Positions 6,503-12,524 of a stretch of 12,610 nt of DNA are shown here, in pieces. Position numbers and translations under genes: made by a program. The notes below the pieces were generated by a model that was not told where the DNA came from, ran no database searches, and saw only the letters and a program-made list of their open reading frames with translations. Every line of letters starts with the position of its first letter. Positions within the stretch are counted from its first letter, which is position 1. The stretch comes from Phil1 sp963643205 (GTDB taxonomy: Bacteria > Bacillota > Clostridia > Christensenellales > CAG-138), in NCBI GenBank assembly GCA_963643205.1, contig CAVIJJ010000034.1, forward strand, positions 1 through 12,610, read 5' to 3'.

Positions 6503-7875
6503 TCTTCGTTACCGAGCTCACGCGCGGCGGCAACCATTATGGCGCACTCCATGCGCTTTTTGAAAAGCTCACAGCCCGCTTTATACACCCCGCGCACGGA
6601 CCCCGTTGCGTGGTAAGCGTTTGCCGCGCAGCCGCCGGAGCAATACAGACGAGCCCAGCAATCGCGGCAATCCTCGCGCGCGTATACATTGCAGGAGGCA
6701 AACTCGTTTTGAATGGCATGGTTGCTTACGCCGTTCCATATATCGCCAAGCTTAAACTTTTCATCACCCACAAACTGATGGCAGGGATACAGATCTCCCC
6801 ACGGCGTAACGGCCATATATTCCGTGCCGGAACCGCAGCCCGATATGCGCTTATAAATGCACGGGCCTCCCTTAAGGTCTATCATATAATGATAGAATGT
6901 GAAGGGTTTGCCCTCCGCATCGCGCTTAAGCATAAGCTCCGCCAGCTTTTCATATTGATCCATTACAATGGCTCTATCCTCCGCGGTAAGGGCGGAAGGA
7001 TCGTCCGGCGCGGTTACAACCGGCTCCATGCTCAGCTCATTAAAGCCAAGATCAAGCATAGTGCGGATATCCTCAAGGAAATCAGGATTGGCGTGGGTAA
7101 AGGTGCCGCGCATATAATAGTTTTTGCCTCCGCGGGCATTTACCAGGCGCTGAAATTTGGGAACTATCTTTTCCCAGCTGCCATGCCCGGCGTAATCAAC
7201 GCGGAAACGGTCGTGTATTTCCTTGCGCCCATCAAGGCTAAGCACAACATTGCTCATCTCTTTATTGGCAAAGTCTATAACATCGTCGTCTATAAGCATG
7301 CCGTTTGTTGTGAGCGTAAAGCGGAAGTTTTTGTTTTTCTCTTTTTCTATGCCGCGAGCGTACGCCACAAGCTGCTTAACAACATCAAAATTCATCAGCG
7401 GTTCACCGCCGAAAAAGTCCACCTCAAGATTGTGCCTTGTGCCGGAGTTTTCAATAAGAAAATCAAGCGCGCGTTTGCCGACCTCGTAGCTCATTATAGC
7501 CCGCTCGCCATGGTATTTTCCCTGACTTGCAAAGCAGTATGAGCAATTAAGGTTGCATGTATGCGCAACGTGCAGGCAAAGTGCCTTTATTACGCCGGCG
7601 GTTTTGGCCTTAAGCGTACCGGCCATCGGCTCAAAAGTATCGGGCGCGAAAAGTTCACCCTCTTCTTTAAGCATGGCTATTTGATCATAGCACTCCGCGA
7701 TATCCTCGCTGTTTTCATTGGGATATTTTGCGGCAATTTCGGCTATAACGGCATCCTTGTCCGCAGATTCAAAAGCGGCAATCATATCGTAAGCAACGTC
7801 GTCCACCGCGTGAACCGCGCCAGAGCATACATCAAGAACTATATTGTAGCCGCCAAGTTTATATTGATGGATCAT
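6499..7875 (-). CDS. scfB: SCIFF peptide radical-SAM thioether maturase
   Basis: 458 aa radical-SAM/SPASM enzyme that installs thioether crosslinks in the SCIFF peptide. The N-terminal ~85 residues resemble the peptide-binding (RRE-like) domain of this family. The SAM cluster motif is Cys107, Cys111, Cys114 (CNLNCSYC), followed by GGEP at 156-159. A cysteine-rich C-terminal SPASM region binds two auxiliary iron-sulfur clusters, with Cys339, 347, 365, 395, 403, 406, 412, 416 and 435 visible (GCGSGTEYMAV, YPCHQF, DCRDCW, YCSGGCAANAYH). Length and motifs match the characterised maturase CteB. Start ATG with GGAGG 5-6 nt upstream. The precursor scfA is immediately upstream with a hairpin in the gap, and the decarboxylase overlaps downstream. 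Confidence 0.95.
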   Translation of the reverse strand: MIHQYKLGGYNIVLDVCSGAVHAVDDVAYDMIAAFESADKDAVIAEIAAKYPNENSEDIAECYDQIAMLKEEGELFAPDTFEPMAGTLKAKTAGVIKALCLHVAHTCNLNCSYCFASQGKYHGERAIMSYEVGKRALDFLIENSGTRHNLEVDFFGGEPLMNFDVVKQLVAYARGIEKEKNKNFRFTLTTNGMLIDDDVIDFANKEMSNVVLSLDGRKEIHDRFRVDYAGHGSWEKIVPKFQRLVNARGGKNYYMRGTFTHANPDFLEDIRTMLDLGFNELSMEPVVTAPDDPSALTAEDRAIVMDQYEKLAELMLKRDAEGKPFTFYHYMIDLKGGPCIYKRISGCGSGTEYMAVTPWGDLYPCHQFVGDEKFKLGDIWNGVSNHAIQNEFASCNVYAREDCRDCWARLYCSGGCAANAYHATGSVRGVYKAGCELFKKRMECAIMVAAARELGNEE

Positions 7876-7890
7876 ATTTTCCCTCCGTGC

Positions 7891-7918
7891 TAAAAATGCC
7901 GCCCGATATGGGCGGCAT
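7891..7918 (-). terminator. Terminator-like hairpin between scfA and scfB
   Basis: ATGCCGCCC (7896-7904) pairs perfectly with GGGCGGCAT (7910-7918) around a 5-nt loop. On the minus strand the stem is followed by TTTTA (complement of 7891-7895). It ends 15 bases before the scfB start. It probably works as a partial terminator or mRNA-stabilising hairpin, giving more precursor than enzyme. This is an inference from position and structure. Confidence 0.8.
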
Positions 7919-7940
7919 AGTTAGTTTCCTATACCCGGAA

Positions 7941-8090
7941 TTACTTGGTCTTCTTGTTTTCGCAGACCTGGTTGGCAATACCACAGCTGGTCTTGCAAGC
8001 GGACTGGCAAGAAGTCTGGCATTCGCCGCAGCCGCCGTTTTTGGCGCTCTCGCAAAGATTACGGGTCTTAATGGTCTTAATATGCTTCAT
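7941..8090 (-). CDS. scfA: SCIFF ribosomal peptide precursor (ranthipeptide)
   Basis: 49 aa. It begins MKHIKTIKTRN and carries the hallmark block GGCGECQTSCQSACKTSC, then Cys43 and a basic tail. The six family cysteines are 21, 24, 28, 32, 36 and 43; a seventh, Cys13, lies in the usual leader part. In the characterised homologue CteA the maturase links Cys32 to Thr37, but residue 37 here is Gly (TGC AAG ACC AGC TGT GGT for 32-37). The ATG follows GGAGGT by 5-6 nt. The gene has its own perfect-consensus promoter and lies directly upstream of its maturase. The function of SCIFF peptides in the cell is not established. Confidence 0.95.
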   Translation of the reverse strand: MKHIKTIKTRNLCESAKNGGCGECQTSCQSACKTSCGIANQVCENKKTK

Positions 8091-8120
8091 ATATACCTCC
8101 GCGCATAACTATCTGGATAC

Positions 8121-8149
8121 ATTATAACGCCGGTATCGCATAATGTCAA
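8121..8149 (-). promoter_or_regulatory. Perfect-consensus sigma-70/A promoter of scfA
   Basis: Minus strand: -35 TTGACA (complement of 8144-8149), 17-nt spacer, -10 TATAAT (complement of 8121-8126); all 12 bases match consensus at the optimal spacing. The inferred start near 8114 leaves a leader of about 24 nt with the GGAGGT site. The arms GATAC/GTATC flank the -10 (8116-8120 and 8133-8137), a weak operator candidate. It implies strong transcription of the peptide independent of cysK-cysE. Confidence 0.92.
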
Positions 8150-8165
8150 TTAAACACGATTTTAT

Positions 8166-8942
8166 TTATCGGGTGGTTATTTCGGCATGCGCGGCAACAA
8201 CGGTTTTGCCGGCCTCCACGGACTGCGTAAGCCAGACATTACCGCCTATTACGCAATTGTCGCCAATATAAACATCCCCGCCGAGTATTGTGGCACCCGC
8301 GTATATAACAACATTGTTGCCTATATTCGGATGGCGCTTTGTGCCCTTTACCAGCACTCCGCCGCTGCCGACCTCAAAGCTTCTCGCGCCCAATGTTACG
8401 CCCTGATAAAGCTTAACATGCTCGCCTATAACGGTGGTCTCCCCTATTACCACGCCCGTGCCGTGGTCAATAAAGAAATATCTGCCTATTGTCGCGCCCG
8501 GGTGTATGTCTATACCCGTAAGCGAGTGGGCATGCTCCGTCATCATGCGCGGCAGGAGCGGAACACCTAAAACATACAGTTCGTGAGCTATGCGGAACGT
8601 GCTTATCGCCTCAAACGCGGGATAGGCAAGCAGTATTTCCTCGCGGCTTTTGGCGGCAGGGTCGCCTTCGTAAGCGGCCTGAATATCCGTATTCAAAATT
8701 GTTCTTATGTCATTAAGGCGGGAGAAAAGGCTGTCCGCCACTTTTTCGCATTCCGCGCTCCCGCGGTATACGCTGCTGAGTATATCCATAAGCAGCGCGC
8801 GAAGGCGATACAGGCTGGCCTGTTCACGGAACTCGTCGGGGTTAACGGAAAATATTTCCGGAAACAGCACTATTCGTGACAACTCGATAAACTCCGCCAT
8901 GTCGCTTTTAAGCGTTGCGTAAGATCCGGCACTCTGATACAT
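8166..8942 (-). CDS. cysE: Serine O-acetyltransferase (EpsC/CysE type)
   Basis: 258 aa. It transfers acetyl from acetyl-CoA to L-serine, giving O-acetylserine for cysteine synthesis. An alpha-helical N-terminal domain (to about 135) is followed by a left-handed beta-helix of hexapeptide repeats (GIDIHPGATIGRYFFIDHG, VVIGETTVIGEHVKLYQGV). Residues corresponding to the catalytic set are Asp145/His147 (IDIHP), His160 (IDHGTG) and His204 (KRHPNI). The start lies 1 nt after the cysK stop, and its ribosome-binding site GAGGAG is inside the last codons of cysK, so the two are translationally coupled. Length fits the Gram-positive form. Confidence 0.95.
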   Translation of the reverse strand: MYQSAGSYATLKSDMAEFIELSRIVLFPEIFSVNPDEFREQASLYRLRALLMDILSSVYRGSAECEKVADSLFSRLNDIRTILNTDIQAAYEGDPAAKSREEILLAYPAFEAISTFRIAHELYVLGVPLLPRMMTEHAHSLTGIDIHPGATIGRYFFIDHGTGVVIGETTVIGEHVKLYQGVTLGARSFEVGSGGVLVKGTKRHPNIGNNVVIYAGATILGGDVYIGDNCVIGGNVWLTQSVEAGKTVVAAHAEITTR

Positions 8943-8943
8943 A

Positions 8944-9885
8944 TTACTCCTCGTCGCAGCTGAAAAGCTTGGTTGAAAGATATCTGTCGCCGGTATCGGG
9001 CATTAGAACAACTATCCGCTTGCCGGCGTTTTCTTCGCGCTTAGCAAGCTCAACCGCTGCCGCAAGCGCGGCGCCAGAGGATATGCCGACAAGTACGCCC
9101 TCTTTTTTGCCCATCATACGGCCATACTTAAAGGCATCCTCATCGGTTATGGTCATAATCTCATCATATATACCCGTATCGAGTATTTCAGGCACGAAGC
9201 CCGCGCCTATGCCCTGAATGCCGTGAGGACCTTTGCGCCCCTCGGAAAGCACGGGCGACGTTGCGGGCTCAACGGCAACAACCTTTATCGCGCTGTTCTG
9301 CTCCTTAAGATATTTGCCTGTTCCGGTTATGGTGCCGCCGGTACCTACGCCGGCAACGAATATATCAACCTTGCCATCGGTCGCGGAATAAATTTCGGGA
9401 CCTGTTGTAGCGTAATGCGCGGCAACGTTAGCGGGGTTTACAAACTGGCCGGCTATAAAGCTGTTTGGTGTGCTCTTCGCAAGCTGCTCGGCAAGCTCGA
9501 TAGCGCCGCTCATGCCCTTAGCGCCCGGGCTGAGCACAAGCTCCGCGCCGTAGGCCTTCATTATCTTGCGGCGTTCAACGCTCATGCTGTCCGGCATTAC
9601 TATAATTAGCTTATAACCTCTAGTCGCCGCAACAGACGCAAGGCCGATACCTGTGTTGCCGGAGGTGGGTTCTATTATTACGGAATCCTTGTTAAGCACT
9701 CCGCGAGCCTCGGCATCGTTTATCATGGCAAGCGCGACACGGTCTTTTGCAGAGCCCGCGGGATTGAAAAGCTCAAGCTTCGCTATGATTTTCGCTTTAA
9801 GATTAAGCTCCTTTTCAATATGCGTAAGCTCCACAAGCGGAGTGTTTCCTATAAGCTGTTCGGCTGAAGTATAGATGGTTGACAT
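8944..9885 (-). CDS. cysK: O-acetylserine sulfhydrylase (cysteine synthase A)
   Basis: 313 aa, PLP-dependent, fold-type II. It makes L-cysteine from O-acetylserine and sulfide. Lys47 in the motif NPAGSAKDR is the Schiff-base lysine. EPTSGNTGIGLA (72-83) is the substrate loop. GVGTGGTITGTGKYL binds the cofactor phosphate and GISSGAALA is the C-terminal signature. The ATG has AAGGAG about 9 nt upstream. The serine acetyltransferase follows with a 1-nt gap, giving a complete two-step serine-to-cysteine module. A tRNA-Leu terminator lies just upstream, so its promoter must sit in the ~45 bases at 9898-9943 or it depends on readthrough; I saw no convincing promoter there. Confidence 0.97.
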   Translation of the reverse strand: MSTIYTSAEQLIGNTPLVELTHIEKELNLKAKIIAKLELFNPAGSAKDRVALAMINDAEARGVLNKDSVIIEPTSGNTGIGLASVAATRGYKLIIVMPDSMSVERRKIMKAYGAELVLSPGAKGMSGAIELAEQLAKSTPNSFIAGQFVNPANVAAHYATTGPEIYSATDGKVDIFVAGVGTGGTITGTGKYLKEQNSAIKVVAVEPATSPVLSEGRKGPHGIQGIGAGFVPEILDTGIYDEIMTITDEDAFKYGRMMGKKEGVLVGISSGAALAAAVELAKREENAGKRIVVLMPDTGDRYLSTKLFSCDEE

Positions 9886-9931
9886 TGTATTTTCTCCTTA
9901 AAAAATTTATTCACAGTAATTGCAGGCTGTT

Positions 9932-9968
9932 TTTGAAAAACAAAAAAGCAGCCGTATCTGCTGCTTTT
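9932..9968 (-). terminator. Intrinsic terminator of tRNA-Leu
   Basis: AAAAGCAGC (9944-9952) pairs with GCTGCTTTT (9960-9968), 9 bp with a 7-nt loop. On the minus strand it continues into TTGTTTTTC (from about 9943 down). It lies 7 nt past the tRNA 3' end. Confidence 0.88.
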
Positions 9969-9975
9969 CTGCGAC

Positions 9976-10058
9976 TGGTGCGGCTGGCGAGATTTGAACT
10001 CGCAAGCTTTCGCCGGCGGATTTTAAGTCCGCTGTGTATGCCGTTCCACCACAGCCGC
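9976..10058 (-). tRNA. tRNA-Leu (anticodon UAA)
   Basis: 83 nt with an encoded CCA end. Acceptor GCGGCTG pairs with CAGCCGC. The anticodon arm GCGGA-CTTAAAA-TCCGC gives anticodon TAA, reading UUA/UUG leucine codons. A variable arm (CGGCGAAAGCTTG region) is followed by the T arm GCGAG-TTCAAAT-CTCGC. The class II long variable arm fits leucine. It has its own promoter and terminator, so it is a single-gene unit upstream of cysK. Confidence 0.97.
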
Positions 10059-10068
10059 ATCCTTTGAC

Positions 10069-10098
10069 ATTATAAATCAAAACAAAGGCAGCAGTCAA
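10069..10098 (-). promoter_or_regulatory. Promoter of tRNA-Leu
   Basis: Minus strand: -35 TTGACT (complement of 10093-10098), 18-nt spacer, -10 TATAAT (complement of 10069-10074). It ends 10 bases before the mature tRNA 5' end, so the precursor leader is only a few nucleotides. Confidence 0.82.
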
Positions 10099-10430
10099 TA
10101 TTTATAAAATGACACCGCCCGGAAATTGCCGCTAAATTATAGTGCGAGAGTTTTACAGACTAAGCTAAAACATCCTCAGACACCAAGCACAGCATTACCG
10201 CGGTGTTTTCAGGCCCCTGAAAAAGCCGACAAAAACCGACCCCTTCACAGGGCCTGGTACAGATGCACCTTAATGCATCGGCGCTGTGGCGTATGCAATT
10301 GCGCATATCCGTACGCATATCGTGCCTAATGTCCTTTCGCTGTTTTAATGATTGTATATTATATATCCGAATAATCGAAATTGGAACCCCTAATTATAAA
10401 TTTTTATGCGCTAAAAACGCATAATATTCC
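10099..10430. other. Intergenic stretch with small inverted and direct repeats, no gene
   Basis: No convincing coding frame is visible; one 67-codon frame at 10126-10329 reads as noncoding. It holds a near-palindrome TTTTCAGG-CC-CCTGAAAA (10206-10223), a longer-range pair CAGGCCC/GGGCCTG (about 10210-10216 and 10249-10255), GATGCA-6-TGCATC (about 10262-10279), and the direct repeat CGCATATC at 10302-10309 and 10314-10321. A weak hairpin TATGCG-7-CGCATA (10405-10423) follows the MerR stop but has no T-run. It could hide a small RNA or be decayed DNA. Confidence 0.4.
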
Positions 10431-10880
10431 TTACGGCTTTTGCTTTAACTCCATGCGAATGCGGCGAAAACGCTCCGGCACGTTTGAAAGCTCCATATCG
10501 CGCGGAGCATCTGTTGTGCCCGCGGCCTTAGCCGTTTCATAATACCAGCACTTATATTCCACAACATCCATTGTATGTTTAAGTTCATCTATCCGCTTCT
10601 GCAAAGCCTCGCGCTGGCGAGTGAACATAGCAAGGCGAAGATCTATGGTATCATCCCCCATCAGCGCAAGCTCAATATATTGCCGTATGTCTTTAATTGA
10701 CATGCCGGCTTTTTTCATGCAGCCTATTATCTTAAGCCACTCTATATCCGATTCCTTGAACATACGGATTCCGCCGCTTGAACGCTCCACAAACGGGAGC
10801 AGCCCTTCCTTATCGTAATAACGAAGCGTTGAGGCGGTGATGCCCAAAAGCTTCGCAGTTTCACCAACCGTGTATATCAT
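10431..10880 (-). CDS. MerR-family transcriptional regulator
   Basis: 149 aa. The winged helix-turn-helix spans residues 3-70 (YTVGETAKLLGITASTLRYY, then wing residues SSGGIRMF). A dimerisation coiled coil lies at about 80-108 and the tail begins KCWYYETAKAAGT. Metal-binding cysteine patterns of MerR/CueR/ZntR are absent, so it belongs with the AdhR/YraB-like redox or aldehyde-responsive group. The start has GGAGA 6 nt upstream. It is divergent from the carboxymuconolactone-decarboxylase/flavodoxin operon, and a MerR-type operator lies between them, so it very likely controls that operon. Confidence 0.92.
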   Translation of the reverse strand: MIYTVGETAKLLGITASTLRYYDKEGLLPFVERSSGGIRMFKESDIEWLKIIGCMKKAGMSIKDIRQYIELALMGDDTIDLRLAMFTRQREALQKRIDELKHTMDVVEYKCWYYETAKAAGTTDAPRDMELSNVPERFRRIRMELKQKP

Positions 10881-10908
10881 ATTCGTCTCCGCACATTCAA
10901 AATAATAA

Positions 10909-10939
10909 TTGACTTAAAGTATGCTTTAAGTTGTAGCAT
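10909..10939 (+). promoter_or_regulatory. MerR-type operator-promoter with 19-bp spacer
   Basis: -35 TTGACT (10909-10914), 19-bp spacer, -10 TAGCAT (10934-10939). The spacer holds a perfect inverted repeat ACTTAAAG-TATG-CTTTAAGT (10912-10931). An over-long spacer centred on a palindrome is the classic MerR arrangement, in which the regulator untwists DNA to activate. It drives the flavodoxin operon. Confidence 0.88.
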
Positions 10940-10964
10940 ATACTTGAAGTTTAACGAGAGTATA

Positions 10965-10978
10965 CAGCCCGCGGGCTG
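10965..10978. repeat. 14-bp perfect GC palindrome in the operon leader
   Basis: CAGCCCGCGGGCTG lies between the MerR-controlled promoter and the first gene. It could form a small hairpin in the 5' leader or be a second protein site. It ends 16 bases before the AAGGAGG ribosome-binding site. Confidence 0.5.
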
Positions 10979-11009
10979 CAGTGTCAATAAGCGAAGGAGG
11001 AATAAAAGA

Positions 11010-11333
11010 ATGGCTGTAAAACAAACCGCAGGAAGGGATTCGTTGGGTGAATTCGCTCCAAAGTTCGCGGAATTGAACGATGATGTGCTTTTTGGCGAGG
11101 TATGGAGCCGGGAGGACAAGCTCTCCTTACGTGATCGCTCGCTGGTAACCGTTGTTGCGCTGATGGCGCAGGGACTTACGGATGAAAGTTTCCGCTACCA
11201 TTTGATAAGCGCCAAGAAGAACGGCATCACCAAGGAAGAAATCGCAGAAATAGTAACCCACGCGGCATTTTACTGCGGCTGGCCAAAGGCCTGGGCGGTA
11301 TTCCGCATGGCAAAGGAAATATGGAATGAATAA
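11010..11333 (+). CDS. Carboxymuconolactone decarboxylase (AhpD-like) family protein
   Basis: 107 aa, all-helical, CMD family. It shows the family segments LRDRSLVTVVALMAQG (40-55) and EEIAEIVTHAAFYCGWPKAW (76-95). The AhpD CxxC redox pair is absent; only Cys89 occurs, so peroxidase-type disulfide chemistry is unlikely. Its role is not assigned; family members are often found with flavodoxins and oxidoreductases under MerR control. Start chosen at ATG 11010 because AAGGAGG (10994-11000) lies 9 nt upstream; an in-frame ATG at 10944 lies too close to the -10. It overlaps the next gene by 8 nt. Confidence 0.9.
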   Translation: MAVKQTAGRDSLGEFAPKFAELNDDVLFGEVWSREDKLSLRDRSLVTVVALMAQGLTDESFRYHLISAKKNGITKEEIAEIVTHAAFYCGWPKAWAVFRMAKEIWNE

Positions 11334-11850
11334 TAAGGCTGTTTTAATCGCGTTTTACTCCCGCGCGGGAGAGAATTATTTTGGTGGCGCGTATCGCCGC
11401 ATAGCGACGGGCAACACGGAAAAGGCGGCAAACGTGATTGCCGATTTAACCGGAGGCAAGCTTTATAAAATAGAGCAGGCTGAACCGTATTCCGAAGGAT
11501 ATCAGGCCTGCATTGCCGAAGCAAAGAAAGACCTGCAGAAAAACGCCCGTCCCGCAGTGCTGAATATGCCCGAAAGTCTGGACAGCTATGACGAAATTTA
11601 CCTGGGTTATCCCAATTATTGGGGAACCATGCCGATGGCGGTTTATACTTTTCTTGAGCATTATAACTTCAGCGGCAAGACGATACACCCATTCTGTACG
11701 CATGAGGGCAGCGGCCTTTCAAACACCGCAGCGGATATTCAAAAAGCCGCGCCGGGAGCCACCGTTACCAAGGGACTGGCAATCCACGGCAGCAGCGTAG
11801 ACAACGCAAAAGCGGATATTGAGAAATGGGTTAAAGGGGTTTCAAAATGA
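11326..11850 (+). CDS. Flavodoxin-family protein (first of a tandem pair)
   Basis: 174 aa, FMN-binding flavodoxin fold. FYSRAGENYFGG (10-21) and ATGNTEKAA (27-35) form the phosphate-binding loop, longer than in classical flavodoxins and typical of the Flavodoxin_4 type. YPNYWGTMP (95-103) and FCTHEGSG (123-130) are the isoalloxazine-side loops. It probably carries electrons or reduces quinone-like compounds; the partner is unknown. It starts within the last codons of the preceding gene and overlaps the next by ATGA, indicating coupled translation. Confidence 0.92.
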   Translation: MNNKAVLIAFYSRAGENYFGGAYRRIATGNTEKAANVIADLTGGKLYKIEQAEPYSEGYQACIAEAKKDLQKNARPAVLNMPESLDSYDEIYLGYPNYWGTMPMAVYTFLEHYNFSGKTIHPFCTHEGSGLSNTAADIQKAAPGATVTKGLAIHGSSVDNAKADIEKWVKGVSK

Positions 11851-12344
11851 AGAAGCTATTGATAGTTTATTATTCATGGTCCAACGGAAACACGGAGCGC
11901 ATAGCAAAGAAACTTCAAAGCGTTGCGGGCGGAGATATGATGAAAATAGATACCGCCGTGCCGTATTCCGGCAGCTACAATGAGGTGGTTGATCAGGGGC
12001 AGCGAGAGGTTGAACAGGACTACATGCCCAAGCTTAAGCCACTCACCGCAAATCCTGAGGATTATGACATTATAGCCGTTGGCACTCCGACATGGTGGTA
12101 CACAATGGCACCCGCGGTGAAGACATTTCTGCACGAGCATAACTTTGCCGGCAAAACCGTTGTTCCGTTCATGACAAACGGCGGATGGCCCGGCCATGTG
12201 ATAAAGGATATGAGGAATGCGTGCCCCGGAGCGGAGTTTGCCAGCGAAATTCAGGTGAAGTTTGATTCTGAGGGTGGAGCAAAGCTTGAAACGCCCGATG
12301 CTCAACTTGACACATGGGCAAAGAACGTAAAAAGCCTCCTCTGA
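11847..12344 (+). CDS. Flavodoxin-family protein (second of a tandem pair)
   Basis: 165 aa. The P-loop YYSWSNGNTERIA (8-20) is compact, without the ENY insertion of its neighbour. VGTPTWWYTMAPA (78-90) and MTNGGWPGH (109-117) are the flavin-side loops. It is clearly related to the preceding protein but diverged, so this is an old duplication or two recruited paralogues, not a recent copy. Its ATG overlaps the previous TGA. AAAGGGG lies about 8 nt upstream. Confidence 0.92.
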   Translation: MKKLLIVYYSWSNGNTERIAKKLQSVAGGDMMKIDTAVPYSGSYNEVVDQGQREVEQDYMPKLKPLTANPEDYDIIAVGTPTWWYTMAPAVKTFLHEHNFAGKTVVPFMTNGGWPGHVIKDMRNACPGAEFASEIQVKFDSEGGAKLETPDAQLDTWAKNVKSLL

Positions 12345-12362
12345 TCGGAATAAAACAGCAAT

Positions 12363-12399
12363 TCAGCCGCCCGGCTTATTTTTTAAGTTGGGCGGCTGA
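12363..12399. terminator. Terminator-like hairpin after the flavodoxin operon
   Basis: TCAGCCGCCC (12363-12372) pairs with GGGCGGCTGA (12390-12399), 10 bp, and the arms continue inward as GCTTA/TAAGT around a T-rich loop. It lies 18 bases past the operon stop. The following sequence is only moderately T-rich (TGGTTATTT), so efficiency is uncertain. Confidence 0.7.
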
Positions 12400-12425
12400 T
12401 GGTTATTTGGGGACTTGTTTGTCGT

Positions 12426-12524
12426 TCATCGTTCGCTGATATAGCTCACAAAATTTTTCAGGGACTCATAATCAGCTAAAGGGTGATGATGTTTGTCCTG
12501 TTGTTCTTTCCGGGAGTCAATAGC
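12426..12524 (-). other. In-frame open extension behind the rlmD-type stop
   Basis: After the TGA at 12525-12527 the same frame stays open for 32 codons to another TGA (12426-12428), with a protein-like reading (AIDSRKEQQDKHHHPLADYE, then SLKNFVSYISER). It has no start codon of its own. It could be chance, a scar of an element inserted at this site, or the end of a truncated gene. Confidence 0.3.

Noticed and set aside
6610..7542. A 310-codon plus-strand open frame
   Set aside because: It is a shadow of scfB, whose radical-SAM and SPASM cysteines are unmistakable on the minus strand.
9898..9943. T-box or SAM riboswitch in front of cysK
   Set aside because: The space between the tRNA terminator and the ribosome-binding site is far too short for either.
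10126..10329. A 67-codon plus-strand frame in the tRNA-MerR spacer
   Set aside because: No ribosome-binding site, a composition rich in Arg, Cys and Pro typical of noncoding frames, and it covers the repeat cluster.
10405..10423. Hairpin TATGCG-7-CGCATA just past the MerR stop, as a terminator
   Set aside because: Only 6 bp, A/T-rich, and followed on the minus strand by A-rich sequence rather than a T-run.
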